Positions 39,524 through 50,037 are shown, counted from the stretch's first letter. The stretch is 50,747 bases of DNA from an uncultured Flavobacteriales bacterium (GCA_937929815.1 CALFUW010000100.1:1-50747), one strand, 5' to 3'. Made by a program: numbers and translations. The notes: a model not told the origin generated them from the letters alone.

Positions 39524-41725
39524 TTATTGCACAATCCACCTGATGGTCCCTGACCCTTCAGCAGAAGTCACATGGACTATATAAATCCCTGCCTTTATAA
39601 GATCATTAGGAAGGTTGATGGTATTAATCCCGACTGCTGCAAGCAGAGAATCTGTGTAAACTACCCTCCCATCGACAGTCAAAATGTGAAGTGTACACAT
39701 ACCTGAAACCTGGCTTTCAAATAAAAATTGTGCCTTGCTTCCGGGAGCAGTCGGATTGGGATATATGGATGCCGTATGAAACGGTCTGTTTTCTTCTGTA
39801 GTAAGAACCGAAGGAGTAAGGGTGACAAATCTTGAAACAGTAAAAAATAACTGGTTGACCCCATCAATCCTGAAACGTGCAGTAGAGGTGCTTAAACCTG
39901 GAGGAATAATAATAAGTGCTTCACCATTATTAGGTCTTCTTCCAAGATAATGACTCCATGTAGTTCCGTTGTCCGTGCTCAGATAAATATCTACTTCCTT
40001 GCAATTTATATTCCCGACGTCTGTAGAAGCCACATTCCACGTTATGCGAGTGATGGTACCTGATCGAAGTACTGTGCCCTGTGTGGGGTATGTAATAGAA
40101 AAAGGACCGGCGGAGGCGTCTACAGTGAGCAATATTTGCTGAAAACTCACTGCAGAACCATCCCGAAGTGTAAGGCGAAATCTCAGATTGCGGCTATATG
40201 TCGGAAGAATTTCTCCGACCACATTAATGCCAGTGAGCACAGAAGTGTATCTGGGAAGAAAACGGGTACCAGACGGAATCGGCGGAAAACTTCTGAAAAT
40301 AGGCGCATTGCCCGACGGATTGTTTGGTGCACCTGCAGGTCCGTTGTCAAACTGCTCCCAGGTGTACAGTATCGGGTCTCCATCTACATCAGAGGCAAAT
40401 CCTTCGAGTTTAAAAGGAGTTTCCCTTGGAATGAAGGTATTTGGCAATCGGATGCTATCCACTAATGGTGCGCTGTTTGGGGTAGTTATTCTGTTGGCAC
40501 AGGAGTTACCCACTCCCAGTATGGCAAAATTTCGCATTTCCCCAATGGAACCAATATGGAAGTAATCATCACTATTATTCTGAAGATTAGGGGGGCAGAT
40601 TCCGGCATATCCCATAATGGTGGATGCACTGCCCGGTTCCCACGCAGTAGGTCCGTTGCGCTGACAACTGTTGTTTTGTGTATGGTTAGCCCCAAATTGA
40701 TGACCTATTTCGTGCGCTACATAATCAATATCGAAAGGGTCTCCGATCGGGGCCGAACTTCCCGTCACACCCTGGGCTTTGTTATTTAGGCATACACATG
40801 CCAGAGATGCTAATCCTCCACCTCCGGTGCTGAAGTTATGTCCGATATCATAGGCATTAAAACCTATAGCGTTGTTGATCACACCCGGATTAGCGGATAA
40901 AAGCTGCGATGCATTATTGTTCTGAAAAGGATCCGTCGCGGCATCCAAGAAAATCAAGGAACTGTTGTTTGGTACCAAAACCAATCGGATACCAATATCT
41001 CGCTCATACACGCTGTTGACACGGTTTATTGTAGTGATGATGGCATTCATCACCATCGGAATGGTGCCGCCGTGAAATTGACTGTACTCACCAGTTGTGG
41101 TGACTGCAAGGCGATATTCCCGGCGTATTTTCTCCACGATCACTACATTATTCTGTGTTTTGAGATACTCATCTGACTCGTATTCCAGGGGAGAACTGCT
41201 CACATGACAAACAAATTGTTTCTCAGTTTGAAAATCTTTTTTATAGTAGCAAATACTTACTTCCGGCTGGTTTCGATACAAAGGATCAATAAACCAAGTA
41301 CCTGAGGGATGGCCTGTGACCATAGCTGTAAAGCCTTTGGGTCCGATTTCGGCTTTCAGATATAGGGAGTTAGACCCGGTGTTAGTATAACCTCTTACAG
41401 CTCGAATATCAGAAAACTCATTCATCATCTGCTCCGGCATAACTCCTGAAGAGGCTATGAAAAATGTGAAAACTTCTCCATCAGGAGAGGGTATTTCGAG
41501 GGTTGGAAAATCGCACTGCTCCCAGAACTCGCAGGAGGTTGCTGATTTCAGCACTTCGAGAATCTTATCATTTTGAAAAGCAAAGAGTGCATATTGCCGC
41601 GAAACAATCTGAGCCTTCGAACTGTCGTAATACGTGTTATCAATCCTTTGAAAATATCGGTCTTGAGAAAATCCCTGAATAATCGAGCAAACTGTCAGGA
41701 CAAAAACAAATACTCTTAGCTTCAT
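39524..41725 (-). CDS. Reprolysin-like (M12B) zinc metalloprotease with T9SS C-terminal sorting domain
   Basis: DYVAHEIGHQFGANHTQ, TIMGYAGICPP, C-term IYPNPTAPGSKAQF...GIYIVHVTSAEGSGTIRWIVQ; start moved to MKLRVF. Confidence 0.94.
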   Translation of the reverse strand: MKLRVFVFVLTVCSIIQGFSQDRYFQRIDNTYYDSSKAQIVSRQYALFAFQNDKILEVLKSATSCEFWEQCDFPTLEIPSPDGEVFTFFIASSGVMPEQMMNEFSDIRAVRGYTNTGSNSLYLKAEIGPKGFTAMVTGHPSGTWFIDPLYRNQPEVSICYYKKDFQTEKQFVCHVSSSPLEYESDEYLKTQNNVVIVEKIRREYRLAVTTTGEYSQFHGGTIPMVMNAIITTINRVNSVYERDIGIRLVLVPNNSSLIFLDAATDPFQNNNASQLLSANPGVINNAIGFNAYDIGHNFSTGGGGLASLACVCLNNKAQGVTGSSAPIGDPFDIDYVAHEIGHQFGANHTQNNSCQRNGPTAWEPGSASTIMGYAGICPPNLQNNSDDYFHIGSIGEMRNFAILGVGNSCANRITTPNSAPLVDSIRLPNTFIPRETPFKLEGFASDVDGDPILYTWEQFDNGPAGAPNNPSGNAPIFRSFPPIPSGTRFLPRYTSVLTGINVVGEILPTYSRNLRFRLTLRDGSAVSFQQILLTVDASAGPFSITYPTQGTVLRSGTITRITWNVASTDVGNINCKEVDIYLSTDNGTTWSHYLGRRPNNGEALIIIPPGLSTSTARFRIDGVNQLFFTVSRFVTLTPSVLTTEENRPFHTASIYPNPTAPGSKAQFLFESQVSGMCTLHILTVDGRVVYTDSLLAAVGINTINLPNDLIKAGIYIVHVTSAEGSGTIRWIVQ

Positions 41726-41733
41726 CAAAGCAG

Positions 41734-41741
41734 TAAATTTG
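41734..41741 (+). promoter_or_regulatory. -7 element (TAAATTTG) upstream of DCC-family gene
   Basis: Exact TAnnTTTG, 14 nt before ATG 41756. Confidence 0.45.
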
Positions 41742-41748
41742 AAACGAA

Positions 41749-41756
41749 CAAATATA
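41749..41756 (-). promoter_or_regulatory. -7 element (TATATTTG) upstream of metalloprotease gene
   Basis: Exact TAnnTTTG on minus strand, 23 nt upstream of the MKLRVF start. Confidence 0.45.
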
Positions 41757-42151
41757 TGCAAAAGGCCATCCTGTTTATTGATTCAGAATGTGTGCTTTGT
41801 GACGGGTTGTCGCGGTATGTAGCTGCTATCGATAAGAAAGACAAACTGCGCATTGCTCCGTTGGGAGGGCTTACGCATACCCAAATGGCACGTACGCTCC
41901 CTGATACTGAATCTTTTTCGCAGGTTGAGCTTTTTTGGAATAACACCGTGTACAAAGGGCCACATGCCGTCTTTAAGATGGTCGAAATACTAGGATTTCC
42001 ATATTCGTTCTTATTGATTTTTAATATCTTACCAGAAAGGTTTCTATGGAAACTATACAACTGGGTCGCCGGAAATCGATACAGTTGGTTTGGAAAAAAA
42101 GATCATTGTATCATAGGTTCTCCTAAATTTCACAAAAAATTGCTCCCATGA
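41756..42151 (+). CDS. DCC-family (DUF393) thiol-disulfide oxidoreductase-like protein
   Basis: AILFIDSECVLCDGLSRYVAAIDKKDKLRIAPLGG. Confidence 0.93.
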   Translation: MQKAILFIDSECVLCDGLSRYVAAIDKKDKLRIAPLGGLTHTQMARTLPDTESFSQVELFWNNTVYKGPHAVFKMVEILGFPYSFLLIFNILPERFLWKLYNWVAGNRYSWFGKKDHCIIGSPKFHKKLLP

Positions 42152-42186
42152 CCCTTTTTCAGTATGCGCTATTATGAAATTAAATG

Positions 42187-42194
42187 TAATTTTG
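42187..42194 (+). promoter_or_regulatory. -7 element (TAATTTTG) of rplU-rpmA
   Basis: TAATTTTGCACCCC, exact TAnnTTTG, 24 nt before ATG 42219. Confidence 0.6.
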
Positions 42195-42218
42195 CACCCC
42201 GAACCAAAAAAAGGTAAA

Positions 42219-42530
42219 ATGTACGCAATTGTAGAGATAGCAGGGCATCAGTACAAAGTACAAAAAGACCAACCTGTCTTCGTAAATCGCCTTACAAATG
42301 CCGAAGGTGAAGAAATCACCATCGACAAAGTCATGCTCGTAAGCGACGATACGGGAGTAAAAGTTGGCGCCCCGGTTATAGAAGGAGCCTCTGTAAAGGC
42401 CGTTGTAGATAAGCATTTGAAAGCTGACAAAGTGCTCATCTTTAAAAAGAAAAGAAGAAAAGGATACCAAAAGCTAAATGGTTTCCGCCAATCGATCAGC
42501 AAAATTGTAATTAAAGAAATAATTGCTTAA
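42219..42530 (+). CDS. rplU: 50S ribosomal protein L21
   Basis: [41 protein letters not shown]. Confidence 0.97.
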   Translation: MYAIVEIAGHQYKVQKDQPVFVNRLTNAEGEEITIDKVMLVSDDTGVKVGAPVIEGASVKAVVDKHLKADKVLIFKKKRRKGYQKLNGFRQSISKIVIKEIIA

Positions 42531-42542
42531 AATCTTAACGTC

Positions 42543-42812
42543 ATGGCACATAAGAAAGGTGTAGGTAGTTCGAAAAACGGTCGCGAATCTGAAAGCAAAC
42601 GCCTCGGAGTAAAAATATTTGGCGGGCAGGCAGCAATTGCCGGTAATATTATCGTACGCCAACGCGGCACGCGCCACAATCCCGGCAAAAACGTCGGAAT
42701 CGGCAAAGATCACACACTTTATGCTCTCGTAGATGGTATTGTAGAGTTTAGAAAAAAGAAAGACAACAAGTCTTACGTTTCGGTAATACCCGTCGAAACC
42801 GCCCAGGCATAA
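42543..42812 (+). CDS. rpmA: 50S ribosomal protein L27
   Basis: [53 protein letters not shown]. Confidence 0.99.
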   Translation: MAHKKGVGSSKNGRESESKRLGVKIFGGQAAIAGNIIVRQRGTRHNPGKNVGIGKDHTLYALVDGIVEFRKKKDNKSYVSVIPVETAQA

Positions 42813-42832
42813 TTTTTAAAAATAAATATTAG

Positions 42833-42863
42833 AAAAGCTGTCAAAAAATATTTGACAGCTTTT
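42833..42863 (+). terminator. Rho-independent terminator of rplU-rpmA
   Basis: AAAAGCTGTCAAA-AAATA-TTTGACAGCTTTT then TTATTTTTATTT. Confidence 0.88.
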
Positions 42864-42897
42864 TTATTTTTATTTGCATCTGGTTTATAAAAGCGAT

Positions 42898-43722
42898 ATG
42901 TCAACAACTCAATCATCCTCTGCCGAAAAAAAGGTAACCACCAACACTGTTCAGGAAATGAAGCGACGGGGCGAAAAAATCAGCATGCTTACCGCATACG
43001 ACTTCACGATGGCGCGTATGGTCGATGCTTCGGGCATTGACATTATTTTGGTCGGGGATTCTGCTTCAAACGTGATGGCGGGTCACGAAACGACACTTCC
43101 CATTACATTAGACCAAATGATTTACCACGCAAGTGCCGTGGTACGAGCCGTAATGAGGGCATTGGTTGTAGTGGATCTGCCATTTGGCTCATATCAGGGC
43201 GACAGTAAGCAGGCACTAAACAGTGCCATCCGGATAATGAAAGAATCCGGTGCACATGCCGTAAAGCTGGAGGGTGGAGTTGAAATCATTGATTCGATAA
43301 AACGAATATTATCGGCCGGGATTCCGGTCATGGGACATCTGGGACTTACACCTCAGAGCATTTATAAATTTGGTACATACACTGTAAGGGCACGTGAGAC
43401 AGAAGAGGCCGAAAAACTCTATCAGGATGCACTCATTCTTGAGCAATCAGGATGTTTTTCAATCGTTTTGGAGAAAATACCCTCCCTGTTGGGAAAGCGT
43501 GTGGCAGAGGCCGTTCGGATACCCATCATCGGGATCGGTGCAGGACCTCATGTAGACGGCCAGGTACTTGTGACGCACGATATGCTTGGAATGACGTATC
43601 AGTTTCAGCCTCGATTTCTTAGGCGCTATTTGAATCTCTACAAAGAAATAACTGATGCCATCACACACTATATACACGATGTAAAAACCGGAGATTTTCC
43701 AAATGAACAAGAGCAATATTGA
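42898..43722 (+). CDS. panB: 3-methyl-2-oxobutanoate hydroxymethyltransferase
   Basis: [75 protein letters not shown]. Confidence 0.98.
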   Translation: MSTTQSSSAEKKVTTNTVQEMKRRGEKISMLTAYDFTMARMVDASGIDIILVGDSASNVMAGHETTLPITLDQMIYHASAVVRAVMRALVVVDLPFGSYQGDSKQALNSAIRIMKESGAHAVKLEGGVEIIDSIKRILSAGIPVMGHLGLTPQSIYKFGTYTVRARETEEAEKLYQDALILEQSGCFSIVLEKIPSLLGKRVAEAVRIPIIGIGAGPHVDGQVLVTHDMLGMTYQFQPRFLRRYLNLYKEITDAITHYIHDVKTGDFPNEQEQY

Positions 43723-44389
43723 TGCTCAAAGCCTTACAGACCGCATTATTTATGAGGACAACCACCTGATCGTACTGGATAAGCTAACCGGAGAACTTGT
43801 CCAATCCGATAAAACCGGAGATACCTGCCTGGCAGATGCTTTAAAACTGTACATAAAACAGACAAAAGGAAAATCCGGAAATGTCTTTCTGGGGGTAACA
43901 CACCGTCTGGACAGACCCACCATGGGGCTGGTCATTTTTGCCAAAACCAGTAAATCGCTTTCAAGAATCAACGAAATGCTCAGACAAGGGCTGATTCAGA
44001 AGACATACAGAGCTCTAGTCGAAGGCAGAATTCCTGTAGGCACCACTGGCGAACTCTCTCACTTTCTCATTAAAAACCAGAAGATCAATAAAACCTTTGT
44101 CACACACTCAAACTACAAGGGCGCAAAACTTGCCAAACTTCAGTTTGAATGCATACAGGAGTTCGACAGGTTTAGCCTCCTCCAAATTCAACTCTTAACA
44201 GGTCGGCATCATCAGATCCGATGTCAGTTGTCTCATTTCGGGTGCTGCATAAAGGGCGATGTCAAATACGGTGCAAAACGCCCGAACCCGGATGGCTCGA
44301 TTGGTTTGCAGGCGTTCAGATTGGACTTTATTCATCCCGTAAGCAAAAAACCCATATCATGTGTAAGCCGTCTATCCTTAACTCCCTGA
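43703..44389 (+). CDS. RluA-family RNA pseudouridine synthase
   Basis: [45 protein letters not shown]. Confidence 0.95.
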   Translation: MNKSNIDAQSLTDRIIYEDNHLIVLDKLTGELVQSDKTGDTCLADALKLYIKQTKGKSGNVFLGVTHRLDRPTMGLVIFAKTSKSLSRINEMLRQGLIQKTYRALVEGRIPVGTTGELSHFLIKNQKINKTFVTHSNYKGAKLAKLQFECIQEFDRFSLLQIQLLTGRHHQIRCQLSHFGCCIKGDVKYGAKRPNPDGSIGLQAFRLDFIHPVSKKPISCVSRLSLTP

Positions 44390-44407
44390 TTCAAAAAAAG
44401 GTTATTT

Positions 44408-45370
44408 TTGTCAAAAAAACTGACTAGTAATCACAAATACTACCAGATACTGGGACTGCGACCCGGAGCTTCGCAAGAAGATGTAAGACGGGCATATCGC
44501 AAACTTGCAAAAAGATACCACCCTGACGTAGCCTCTGCACCTGAAGACCTCATTAAATTCAGACAGATAAAAAATGCCTACGAAATCCTTACCGGCAGGA
44601 GCACATATTCGAGAATTCCCGTCCGGTTCAGGACATACCCAAATACCCAAAATTCAAAATCTTCTCAATCATCCAAAAGCTCGGATAGCTTCAGGCGTAA
44701 GTACGGAATGACGAAGGAAGAGTGGATGCGAAGAAAAGCTGCATCCGAACGCATTCAACAGAAATATTCAGAAGAATCCTTCAAAGCACTAAAATCGGGA
44801 CTTCTGTGGGCAGTGATTTTTGCTCTTATCGTCAGTATTTTTTTTCCGCTGTCCAAAAGGTACTTCAATGACTACATGGTATACAAAAATCAGGAGAAGA
44901 GTATAGCCACCATCAGCTATGTAGTAGGAAATGACGTGGGTTTTGTTTTCCGGACAACCGATGGAATTATAAGAACTGAAATTCGCTGTTCATTTTTCAA
45001 CAATACATCGTATTTACCAAATGGATTTCCTGCTTTAAAGCACGACATTTATCATGTATTGTACAACCGGAATAACCCGAAATATTTCAAAATTGACTTT
45101 GAAAATCTTCATGAAACAACTAAGCATTCCTACATTACCAGATGTATTGAAAAAATTCAGGTGCACCCAGGACCTTTTGCTAATATTCCCCGAGATGATA
45201 TCCCGCTTTTTATACAGAAGGTGTACGACACTTTCGGTCTGGAGGGATTGACAATTATATATCATCACTCTACAAGTTTTCACAGAAATATCCGATATAA
45301 TTCCCTGGTTTATTTCTTTTTTAAAAGAAATAAATTGTACAATGAAATTCTCGATTCATTCTTAACTTAA
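44408..45370 (+). CDS. J-domain protein with one TM helix and C-terminal DUF3592-like region
   Basis: YYQILGLRPGASQEDVRRAYRKLAKRYHPDVA; TM GLLWAVIFALIVSIFFPL; no ATG, apparent TTG start. Confidence 0.85.
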   Translation: MSKKLTSNHKYYQILGLRPGASQEDVRRAYRKLAKRYHPDVASAPEDLIKFRQIKNAYEILTGRSTYSRIPVRFRTYPNTQNSKSSQSSKSSDSFRRKYGMTKEEWMRRKAASERIQQKYSEESFKALKSGLLWAVIFALIVSIFFPLSKRYFNDYMVYKNQEKSIATISYVVGNDVGFVFRTTDGIIRTEIRCSFFNNTSYLPNGFPALKHDIYHVLYNRNNPKYFKIDFENLHETTKHSYITRCIEKIQVHPGPFANIPRDDIPLFIQKVYDTFGLEGLTIIYHHSTSFHRNIRYNSLVYFFFKRNKLYNEILDSFLT

Positions 45371-45586
45371 TTGTGACCATAAAAATATGTCATTTTAAAC
45401 ATTTCATATAAATAAATTTTTATTTAAAGGTCTATATCCCTACTTTTCACTTCCTTGGAGGAAATGCTATTCGTTTCGCGATTCTATCTAAATGTAATAC
45501 ATTACTGAATTTATGCAAGGAAAGGTTAAACTTTAATTTTACAACATGTTTTAATATTTAGAAGCGCTGATTTGATTTGATGTTTT

Positions 45587-45594
45587 TACTTTTG
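45587..45594 (+). promoter_or_regulatory. -7 element (TACTTTTG) upstream of ACR3 gene
   Basis: Exact TAnnTTTG, 23 nt before ATG 45618. Confidence 0.45.
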
Positions 45595-45617
45595 TTAAGG
45601 TATATAGCATCGCGCTG

Positions 45618-46682
45618 ATGAAAAAAAGACTAAAGTTTTTGGACAGGTATTTGACTCTTTGGATATTTATTGCAATGGGTCTGGGCGTTCTTACAGGATA
45701 CATATATCCGCAAATCAAGCAGTTAAACGAAAGCCTCAGTTATGGAACGACGAGCATTCCGTTGGCTATTGGTCTCATTCTGATGATGTACCCCCCATTG
45801 GCTAAGGTCGACTACAGCATTGTTCCCAAAGCTTTTAAAGACACGAAAACGTTGGGGATATCACTGATATTAAACTGGATTATTGGCCCGCTTTTAATGT
45901 TTTTCCTGGCTTTAATTTTTCTCAGACACGAGCCTGAATACTTCACGGGTCTTGTTTTGATTGGGATTGCACGTTGTATAGCGATGGTAATTGTATGGAA
46001 TGATCTGGCTGGAGGAAGCAGAGAATATGGCGCCATGTTGGTAGCACTAAACAGTATTTTTCAAGTTTTGACGTACAGCGTATATGCATGGATTTTTGTA
46101 ACATTTCTACCCGATTGGTTAGGTTTTGCTTCGGAAGAAATCGATGTTCCATTTAGTGAAATCGCTAACAGTGTGTTGTTGTATCTAGGTGTACCTTTTT
46201 TGGGTGGATTTCTAAGCAGATTTATTTTGGTAAAAACCAAAGGCGTCGATTGGTACAACAGAAAGTTTGTTCCTGTGATTTCACCTATTACCTTGATTGC
46301 TCTGCTTTTTACAATTGTACTGATGTTTAGCCTGAAAGGTGATAAAATAATTGAGCTTCCCCTGGATGTGATCAAAGTGGCCGTACCACTGATATTTTAT
46401 TTTGTTTTCATGTTTTTTACCAGCTTTTTTATTAGTCAAAAATTGGGAGTCGATTATGAAAAAAATGCGGCCATTTCATTCACAGCTTCTGGAAATAACT
46501 TTGAATTAGCCATTGCTGTGGCGATCGCAGTTTTTGGGATCAATTCAGGTCAGGCCTTTGCTGGGGTAATTGGCCCGCTGGTGGAAGTACCTGTATTGAT
46601 TTTATTGGTCAGAATCAGTCTGTTATTAAAGGATAAATTCTATCCACGTGAAAATGATCTTGTAGATTACCTTCAAAGGTGA
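45618..46682 (+). CDS. ACR3-family arsenite efflux transporter
   Basis: [84 protein letters not shown]. Confidence 0.96.
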   Translation: MKKRLKFLDRYLTLWIFIAMGLGVLTGYIYPQIKQLNESLSYGTTSIPLAIGLILMMYPPLAKVDYSIVPKAFKDTKTLGISLILNWIIGPLLMFFLALIFLRHEPEYFTGLVLIGIARCIAMVIVWNDLAGGSREYGAMLVALNSIFQVLTYSVYAWIFVTFLPDWLGFASEEIDVPFSEIANSVLLYLGVPFLGGFLSRFILVKTKGVDWYNRKFVPVISPITLIALLFTIVLMFSLKGDKIIELPLDVIKVAVPLIFYFVFMFFTSFFISQKLGVDYEKNAAISFTASGNNFELAIAVAIAVFGINSGQAFAGVIGPLVEVPVLILLVRISLLLKDKFYPRENDLVDYLQR

Positions 46683-47100
46683 TCGAAATTAAATTTGTCA
46701 AAATCAACGTGTTATAAAAATTTTTATTCTTACAAAATAATTAGATTCTTAATAAAACAGGTTTTATCAACGATTGTGTTGGTTCATACAAGTGAAATGC
46801 ATTGTCCATGTAACTAGACCTAAAGAGCAGTCGTTAGTCAAAAAAATAGAAATTACCTGTCTCAAGCCCATGTAAATTGTAAAAATTCAGGAGGTCACTC
46901 ATAAAAGTCCGGATTGCTTCACCTGATTTGATGATCGTCATTCCACAAAAACTAAAAAATCAATTATTCATCTGATAATTCAAAATGAATTTTTTTATAT
47001 ATTCAAATGAATCTCAAATGTTATTTTTTATTTGGATAGGTAACTTTAATTTCAAATATTAAACATCTTTGAATAATTATAAATTTTAAAATATTTTATA

Positions 47101-47595
47101 ATGAAATCCGATTCAATTCGCCCTCGATTATCAGTTTCAATGACTTCATTCGACTACTTGCTTGAATTTATTGCCTTGGTCGGATTATTTTGTCTTTATT
47201 ATTTCACTTTTAATTTTTATACTTCTTCGCCGGACATCATTACATTACCTTTCGATCTTGAAGGAAATGCCGACAGATACGGGAGTAAAAGTGAACTTAT
47301 CTGGATTCTGGTAATTTCTTCACTTCTTTACACCGGAATATCTGTTCTTCAAAAGTATCCTCATGTGTACAATTACCCTTTTGAAATACGAGAAGATAAT
47401 GCGCTTCACCAATACACCCTTATTGTGAGACTTCTCAGGGTTTTAAAAGTAGTAATTATCTGGATATTTTTTAATATTTTATATACTGTACGATCAGGTA
47501 CGGATTTGTATTACGGGATATTGATCGCAGTGTATGTTGGTGTCTTTCTGACTGTTATGATTTCTTATTTCATTCTGGCATCTAAACACGCCTGA
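47101..47595 (+). CDS. DUF1648-like membrane protein
   Basis: LPFDLEGNADRYGSKSELIWILVISSLLYTG plus TM helices. Confidence 0.75.
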   Translation: MKSDSIRPRLSVSMTSFDYLLEFIALVGLFCLYYFTFNFYTSSPDIITLPFDLEGNADRYGSKSELIWILVISSLLYTGISVLQKYPHVYNYPFEIREDNALHQYTLIVRLLRVLKVVIIWIFFNILYTVRSGTDLYYGILIAVYVGVFLTVMISYFILASKHA

Positions 47596-47601
47596 TGATG
47601 A

Positions 47602-50037
47602 CTATTTGGTGGTAAGTTTAATTAAGAATGACGGAATGCTCAGATCCGTATCTACAGGAGGCGAAATCCGATAGTACAGTCCAAATCCAAGGTTAGAGAG
47701 CAGACGATTAATTTCTATTCCCATTTCATGAAAAACTCCAGAAGGAGGCTGATTATTGACTTCAAAATGAAAGTCAGACTGAGAATTCAATCCGTATAAT
47801 GCTCTGTAAACAAACTCAATATGTGGTCTTTTCGGTTTGCGATTAAAAAATAAATTCCACGTATCATACCTAAGCATCATATGGATAAATGAGTCCATCA
47901 AAAATTCATTGAAAAGCATGGTTTCAAAACTCAACCGGTCTGCCAGTGCAAGCTGACGAAGCCGGTTGTTTTGACCACTGTACAGATTAGCCCTCCCGGC
48001 ATACAAATATCCTACAGGTGCCGGAGCGGATACTAATCCCGCAGCTGCCTCAGCATAAAGATACCCCACCCTTCGCCGTCCAAAACGGTAATTTACACGT
48101 GTATCTAGTTTTGTAAATCGAACATTGGCTGCCTCACCGGCGAATGACTGTATTGCATTCAGATAAAACCTCGGATAGGTGTATCTGACTGTTCGTCTGC
48201 CGAGAAAGGTTTCGGTCACTACATCGTTGGGGGCGAATTCCAACGAATACTCCAGTAGGTGAAGAGCAATCCCATTGGTAAGCAGATCAACACCTTGCTC
48301 AGGGTTAAAGAAGAAATATTCTCTTCCAAACTTGCGAAACTCCCGATTATACCTCACGATGTTTTTAAACCGAGGCGTCCATTCCCATGATACAAAAGCA
48401 TAGGCCGAAGACACGTAATCCCAGCCAGTGATATACAGCCGACGAGCCGCAGATTCAAGGAGATTTCGCTTTGGGGAGAAAAAAAAAGAGGGCTGGGCTG
48501 CCTCTGCCAAATCGTATGAATATCCCCCACCTATGACCAAATTGTAAGGCTCCAGAATATGATATGATGCCTGATATCCAAATTTCAATATGCGATCACG
48601 CCAACCATATCCGGCAAACCCGCCGATCCGAAGGCGCGGATGTAGCCGTTCATTGGTCGTAAACCCCAGCCCTGTACGAAATCCTTCGAATAAATTGTAA
48701 TTCAAAATCCGGTTTAATTCCAAATCAACATACTTCAGACGCAGCTTGCCGTCGGTAAAAGCTGTAAGCCACATAAAACGCCTGTCAAGATTGAGCACCT
48801 CGCCGATCGAGTCGTTAAAGCGGTATGTGCGTTTTTCCATCTCAGTGAGTTCATGAATCCTAAATTGACTCCAGTACAGACTGTCCTTCTCTGCGGCATC
48901 GGGATTTATTCTGATGTCAACGCTTCTGAAATCTTTGATCTTTAAGCCGGGAGACAAATCGATATCCCGGTGAAAGGATCTCATACTGCCATACAAGGTC
49001 AGTCCATTGATGGTGAAATTGTAGATTTTGAAGTCGCTGTTGAGTTGTACAGGAAACCACCGGCCATGAATCTTCTCATAGTGCTGCTGTACAGATACGG
49101 AAAAATTTGCCTCTTTAGCGGGCGAGGCAACAACATTAGTAATGGCATAATCGGGAATGGCGATGTAGAGAAGACCTTTCATGCTCTTGTGCTCATGACC
49201 AGGTCGGGGTCTAAACGAAATTATAAACACTGTATCCGCGTCGTACCGGTCGAATAACGTGTCTTCAATTAAATATAAATATTGATTTTCAGCTTTTTTA
49301 GCGATCGGATTGTCTAATGAAATATTGAATATTTCAAATTCATCTCTGTAAAATGAAAAGCTTTGGAGTTGTGTCGCCAGAATGCTAAACAAAGGGTTTT
49401 TAAGACCTGATATCTGTGTGGCTAACACCGTTTCATTGACCTTACCAGGATTCAGATAGCGTCTCTCTGACACAGACTCAGAGATAAAAAGGTACTGCCT
49501 GTTGGCAAATTCGATGGCTTTCAGAGCAAATGAGTCCAGCTCTTCTGGTTTTAGAGAATCTTTGATAACCTTCAGATCATTGGTATCAAAAGCCATAATA
49601 AACTTATTGTATGCCTTGTAATAGTATGACTGAAGGTTCTCCGGATCATTTTGCAGGCGGTTGTCTCTAGCCAATCGTATAATACGAAGGGCGGGATTTT
49701 CGCCCGGGAATACTTTTACTTCGCCAATAAGAAGGGAGGTAGGCTTTAAGAAAATTGTGCAGTTTTCTGTACAGGTGTAATGTCGCAGGTCTATTTCAAG
49801 CTTTTCATAGCCAGTGTAGCTAAAGACAACTACACTATCCGAGGGCAGAAGTCGTATTTGAAATCGGCCTTCGATGTCGCTTGTAGTGCCTCTCCTGGTA
49901 TTTTTTACTGCTATATTTCCAAAGGGTAGTCGCTCATTCGAGTTTGCATCGAGGATTATTCCCGATATGGATTGGGCAGAGAGACAGTGAATTATACTTG
50001 CTCCGAAAAAAACAAAAAATGCTAATGCCCTATGCAT
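47602..50037 (-). CDS. DUF5686 / carboxypeptidase-regulatory-like domain outer-membrane protein
   Basis: Signal peptide; SISGIILDANSNERLPFGNIAVKNTRRGTTSDIEGRFQI; C-terminal beta-barrel pattern; start moved to MHRALAFF. Confidence 0.88.
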   Translation of the reverse strand: MHRALAFFVFFGASIIHCLSAQSISGIILDANSNERLPFGNIAVKNTRRGTTSDIEGRFQIRLLPSDSVVVFSYTGYEKLEIDLRHYTCTENCTIFLKPTSLLIGEVKVFPGENPALRIIRLARDNRLQNDPENLQSYYYKAYNKFIMAFDTNDLKVIKDSLKPEELDSFALKAIEFANRQYLFISESVSERRYLNPGKVNETVLATQISGLKNPLFSILATQLQSFSFYRDEFEIFNISLDNPIAKKAENQYLYLIEDTLFDRYDADTVFIISFRPRPGHEHKSMKGLLYIAIPDYAITNVVASPAKEANFSVSVQQHYEKIHGRWFPVQLNSDFKIYNFTINGLTLYGSMRSFHRDIDLSPGLKIKDFRSVDIRINPDAAEKDSLYWSQFRIHELTEMEKRTYRFNDSIGEVLNLDRRFMWLTAFTDGKLRLKYVDLELNRILNYNLFEGFRTGLGFTTNERLHPRLRIGGFAGYGWRDRILKFGYQASYHILEPYNLVIGGGYSYDLAEAAQPSFFFSPKRNLLESAARRLYITGWDYVSSAYAFVSWEWTPRFKNIVRYNREFRKFGREYFFFNPEQGVDLLTNGIALHLLEYSLEFAPNDVVTETFLGRRTVRYTYPRFYLNAIQSFAGEAANVRFTKLDTRVNYRFGRRRVGYLYAEAAAGLVSAPAPVGYLYAGRANLYSGQNNRLRQLALADRLSFETMLFNEFLMDSFIHMMLRYDTWNLFFNRKPKRPHIEFVYRALYGLNSQSDFHFEVNNQPPSGVFHEMGIEINRLLSNLGFGLYYRISPPVDTDLSIPSFLIKLTTK

